Assembly (NCBI GenBank): GCA_026387935.1
Contig: JAPLKU010000015.1
Coordinates: 1-64,000, forward strand
Direction: 5' to 3'
DNA length: 64,000 nt
Source of the DNA: Gemmatimonadota bacterium
GTDB lineage: Bacteria > Gemmatimonadota > Gemmatimonadetes > Gemmatimonadales > Gemmatimonadaceae
The position numbers and the translations under genes were made by a program. The first letter of the stretch is position 1; every line of letters starts with the position of its first letter. Shown one piece after another: positions 61,459-64,000 of this stretch. Under the pieces are notes generated by a model. The model saw only the letters and a list, made by a program, of their open reading frames with translations. It ran no database searches and was not told the DNA's origin.

Positions 61459-63897
61459 ATGTCGAAATCAACGTTCGTATTGTTGGGCGCACTTCTGGTG
61501 GCCTCGGTCGCTGGCGCGCAGGGAACACCCGCCACGCGCCCTCGCGGTGAAGTACGCGGCCTCGTCGTGAATGCCGAGACCAAGGCGCCGGTCAGCGGCG
61601 CTCGTGTTGAGGTCACTGGCGCGGCGCTCGCTGACTCGGTGCGCCGCGCAGTAGCCGGAGCCGACGGTCGTTTTCGCGTGCAGCCGCTTCGGCCGGGCAC
61701 GTATCGTGTTCGCGTTTCTGCGATTGGATTCGCGCTTCGTGATGTCGCGCAGGTCACCGTCGGCTCTGCGGCGCCCACCGTTGACGCAGGGACGGTCGCG
61801 TTGACTCCCGCGGCAGTCGAGCTGGGTGCTGTTGCCATCCGGGATCGAAAGGCGGACGTGGAACTCGCGCCGGACCGAAACGCCTACGTTGTGCACGACA
61901 TGCCGACCGTGAAGGGCGGCACCGCGCTGGACGTACTGCGCAACGTGCCGTCGGTAGATGTCGACATCGACAACATCGTGAGTTTTCGCGGCCACTCCGG
62001 CGTCATCGTCCAGATCAACGGCCGACCGAGTCCGCTCAAGGGTGGACAACTCGGCAACTACCTTGCGCAACTCCCTGCGGATGTTGTGACCACCGTCGAG
62101 GTCGTCTCGAATCCGTCTGCGCGCGAAGATGCGACCGGCGTCGCCGGGATTATCAACATCATCCTCAAGCAGGAATCAGATGCCGGAACGAGCGGCGGCC
62201 TGACGATCGGTGCATCGACAACGGGCACGCAGAACATCGGCGGCAACTACGGATACGATCGTGGCCCGCTCGCGCTGTTCGGGAGCTACGGATTGATCAA
62301 CGACCGACGCACTCGCACTGACGGCGTGGCGCGCGACAACCTGTTCACGTCGCCGACGACCTATCTCGACGAAACAGGTCTGCGGTTCCAGAAGCCACTG
62401 ATGCACACCTTCACCGGCACCGCGTCGTACGCGCTGACGAAGAAGGACGAAGTGTCGGCGGATCTGCTCTTCAGCACGCGTACGGAGCCCGAGACGTACG
62501 ACGTGCGCTACACGAACCTTGATCCGCAGCGGAAGGTGTCGAGCCGCTACACGAGGTACACCGATGGACTGAACCACGAGAACAGCCTCGAGTCGTCGCT
62601 CGAGTACAAGCACGCGTTCGCCGAGAAGGGACACCGGCTCAAGGCGGGCGTACGTTACAACCAGGGCGTGGAAGGCGGGCCGACCGGGATTGTGCAACGC
62701 GCACTGAATGCCGACGGCACAGCTGGAGCGATTCAGGTGCAGGAAAAGAGCACGCCGGAGGCGCCGACGAGCGACGCGTACCTCACACTGGACTATGCAC
62801 GCCCCATTTCGAAGACCTGGCGGTTCGAGGCCGGCTACAAGGGTTCGCTCGTGCAGTTTCACTCGACTCTTGATACCCACGTCCTCGATCTGACCAGTGT
62901 CGCGTTTGTACCGGACCCGTCGCGCATTGCCGACGTGCACTTCGACCAGTGGGTGCACGCCGCGTACAGCATTCTGAGCGCGCAGCTTGGCAACTTCACG
63001 CTTCAGGGTGGCGTGCGGGCTGAGCATGCAGCCACGACCTTTCTGCCGCGAAAGAACGGAGTGGCCTACAACAACTCCTACGACGAGGCGTATCCAAGCG
63101 GGCTCGTTGTTTACCACTTCGACGACGCGCGAGAAGCAAAGCTCAGCTTCTCGACGCGGATTCGGCGACCCGACGACACCGATGTACTCGACCCAACGCC
63201 GCACATTCTGGATCCGCTCAATATCCGGCGCGGCAATCCGTACCTGAAGCCCGAGATCATTCGCGCGTTCGAGCTCGGGCTGCAGCAGACGGCGGGGAAG
63301 GTCACCGTCCAGATCACGCCATACTTCCGGCGAACGTTCGATGCAATTCGCACGATTCGCACGGTGGACGCCAGCGGTGTCTCCACCCAGACTTACGCCA
63401 ACATCGCGACGAGCGACGCGTCAGGGCTCGATTTCACCGTCGCTCTCGGCGGTGGCCGCATCAGCGGATTTGCCGGCGCGAGTGCCTACAAGCAGGTGAG
63501 CAACGCTTCTAACGTCGCCAACGGACTGTCGATCAATACGTTCGGTTGGACGGCGCGCTCGAACATCACGTTCCGCCTGTCAGGCACGGTCGACGCGCAG
63601 GCGCTCGTGAGCTATCAGGCGCCCATGGACATCGAGCAGGGGCACAACGCGGCGCGCACGCGCGTGAACTTCGCGGCACGCAAGAAGTTCATGGACGATC
63701 AGCTTGGCGTGACGCTCAAAATCATGGATCCATTTGCCACATCACTTGAACGCTCGACGACGATCGATCCGCGCATCTATCAGGTGACTGACCGGGTGCG
63801 CGTGATTCGCGGCATTGGGCTCAGCCTGAACTGGACGTTCGGGAAGCCGGCCAAAGAAAAGACGACGGACCTGATCGGGACTCCACCGGCGGAATAG
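61459..63897 (+). CDS. TonB-dependent receptor (carboxypeptidase-regulatory + outer-membrane barrel)
   Basis: An 812-residue outer-membrane receptor. Signal peptide (ends SVAGAQG), carboxypeptidase-regulatory domain ('RGLVVNAETKAPVSGARVEV'), plug domain ('ALDVLRNVPSVDVDIDNIVS', 'GVIVQINGRPSPLKGGQL', 'TVEVVSNPSAREDATGVAG') and a long barrel with 'HILDPLNIRRGNPYLKPEII' (barrel hallmark). Matches the outer-membrane beta-barrel family (OMP_b-brl_3). Ligand unknown. TACGTT lies about 8 nt before the ATG. A terminator follows. Confidence 0.88.
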   Translation: MSKSTFVLLGALLVASVAGAQGTPATRPRGEVRGLVVNAETKAPVSGARVEVTGAALADSVRRAVAGADGRFRVQPLRPGTYRVRVSAIGFALRDVAQVTVGSAAPTVDAGTVALTPAAVELGAVAIRDRKADVELAPDRNAYVVHDMPTVKGGTALDVLRNVPSVDVDIDNIVSFRGHSGVIVQINGRPSPLKGGQLGNYLAQLPADVVTTVEVVSNPSAREDATGVAGIINIILKQESDAGTSGGLTIGASTTGTQNIGGNYGYDRGPLALFGSYGLINDRRTRTDGVARDNLFTSPTTYLDETGLRFQKPLMHTFTGTASYALTKKDEVSADLLFSTRTEPETYDVRYTNLDPQRKVSSRYTRYTDGLNHENSLESSLEYKHAFAEKGHRLKAGVRYNQGVEGGPTGIVQRALNADGTAGAIQVQEKSTPEAPTSDAYLTLDYARPISKTWRFEAGYKGSLVQFHSTLDTHVLDLTSVAFVPDPSRIADVHFDQWVHAAYSILSAQLGNFTLQGGVRAEHAATTFLPRKNGVAYNNSYDEAYPSGLVVYHFDDAREAKLSFSTRIRRPDDTDVLDPTPHILDPLNIRRGNPYLKPEIIRAFELGLQQTAGKVTVQITPYFRRTFDAIRTIRTVDASGVSTQTYANIATSDASGLDFTVALGGGRISGFAGASAYKQVSNASNVANGLSINTFGWTARSNITFRLSGTVDAQALVSYQAPMDIEQGHNAARTRVNFAARKKFMDDQLGVTLKIMDPFATSLERSTTIDPRIYQVTDRVRVIRGIGLSLNWTFGKPAKEKTTDLIGTPPAE

Positions 63898-63929
63898 CCG
63901 CGCAAGCGGCAGTCGTGGCTGGATACAAC

Positions 63930-63963
63930 AACGCCCCGCCAATCGTTCGGCGGGGCGTTTTGC
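63930..63963 (+). terminator. Intrinsic terminator of the receptor gene
   Basis: AACGCCCCGCC (63930-63940) pairs perfectly with GGCGGGGCGTT (63949-63959), followed by TTGCTTG. It lies 32 bp after the stop. From 63964 to the window end nothing is assigned. Confidence 0.85.
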
Positions 63964-64000
63964 TTGCCGGCCTGAGTATCTACGGCTTTCCGATCATCTG

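Overview
This is a 64 kb GC-rich chromosomal window from a Gram-negative bacterium. The outer-membrane genes (two TonB-type barrels, SurA, an LPS heptosyltransferase, a ChaN lipoprotein) together with the family flavour of several secreted proteins and a truncated FHA/PP2C locus point to Gemmatimonadota. That assignment rests on recalled protein families, not on a search. Gene density is about 90 percent, neighbouring genes often overlap by 1-4 bp, and GTG, TTG and probably CTG starts are used. There is no prophage, transposase, CRISPR array or rRNA.

Layout: 3-1907 is the end of a TonB-dependent receptor. 1968-5920 carries a small hypothetical gene, a fusion of clamp-loader delta-prime (HolB) with the molybdenum-cofactor enzyme MoaC, a P1 peptidase and PurE. 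6001-13658 is rich in secreted enzymes (esterase, Tat-exported PLP enzyme, two-peptidase fusion) plus tRNA-Asn and a MacB-type permease. 13904-19434 holds uvrA, a PP2C phosphatase and an HD hydrolase. 19438-23475 is central carbon metabolism (PEP carboxykinase, malic enzyme). 23962-27535 is a metal-uptake locus (permease, binding protein, outer-membrane protein, Cys/His protein) with no ATPase. 27564-31614 is ftsE-ftsX-envC-like-zinc ribbon-nfo. 31962-35865 is a five-gene chain: sugar kinase, STAS-histidine-kinase-like protein, STAS-like protein, small protein, cystathionine lyase/synthase. 36192-40016 is lepA, heptosyltransferase and a ROK kinase. 40152-50224 is a rightward series: DUF58, BatA-like, mfd, two parvulin chaperones, pdxA. 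50281-55230 has a CorC-like protein, a CDF metal exporter, typA, an acidic small protein and tRNA-Ile. 55382-63897 has decayed nucleotidyltransferase pairs, secreted or surface proteins (LVIVD, DUF305, ChaN) and a second TonB-type receptor.

The most notable structure outside genes is a dispersed family of about 0.2-0.3 kb inverted-repeat elements (five copies: 2330-2604, 13678-13895, 31657-31945, 35888-36186, 56728-56895). A separate terminal-inverted-repeat element at 23592-23945 carries a truncated GxxExxxY gene. Other unusual points are the HolB-MoaC fusion joined by an eightfold KPAT linker, an FtsE Walker A Gly-to-Cys change, genes lacking any ATG/GTG/TTG start, and three tandem start sites before mfd.
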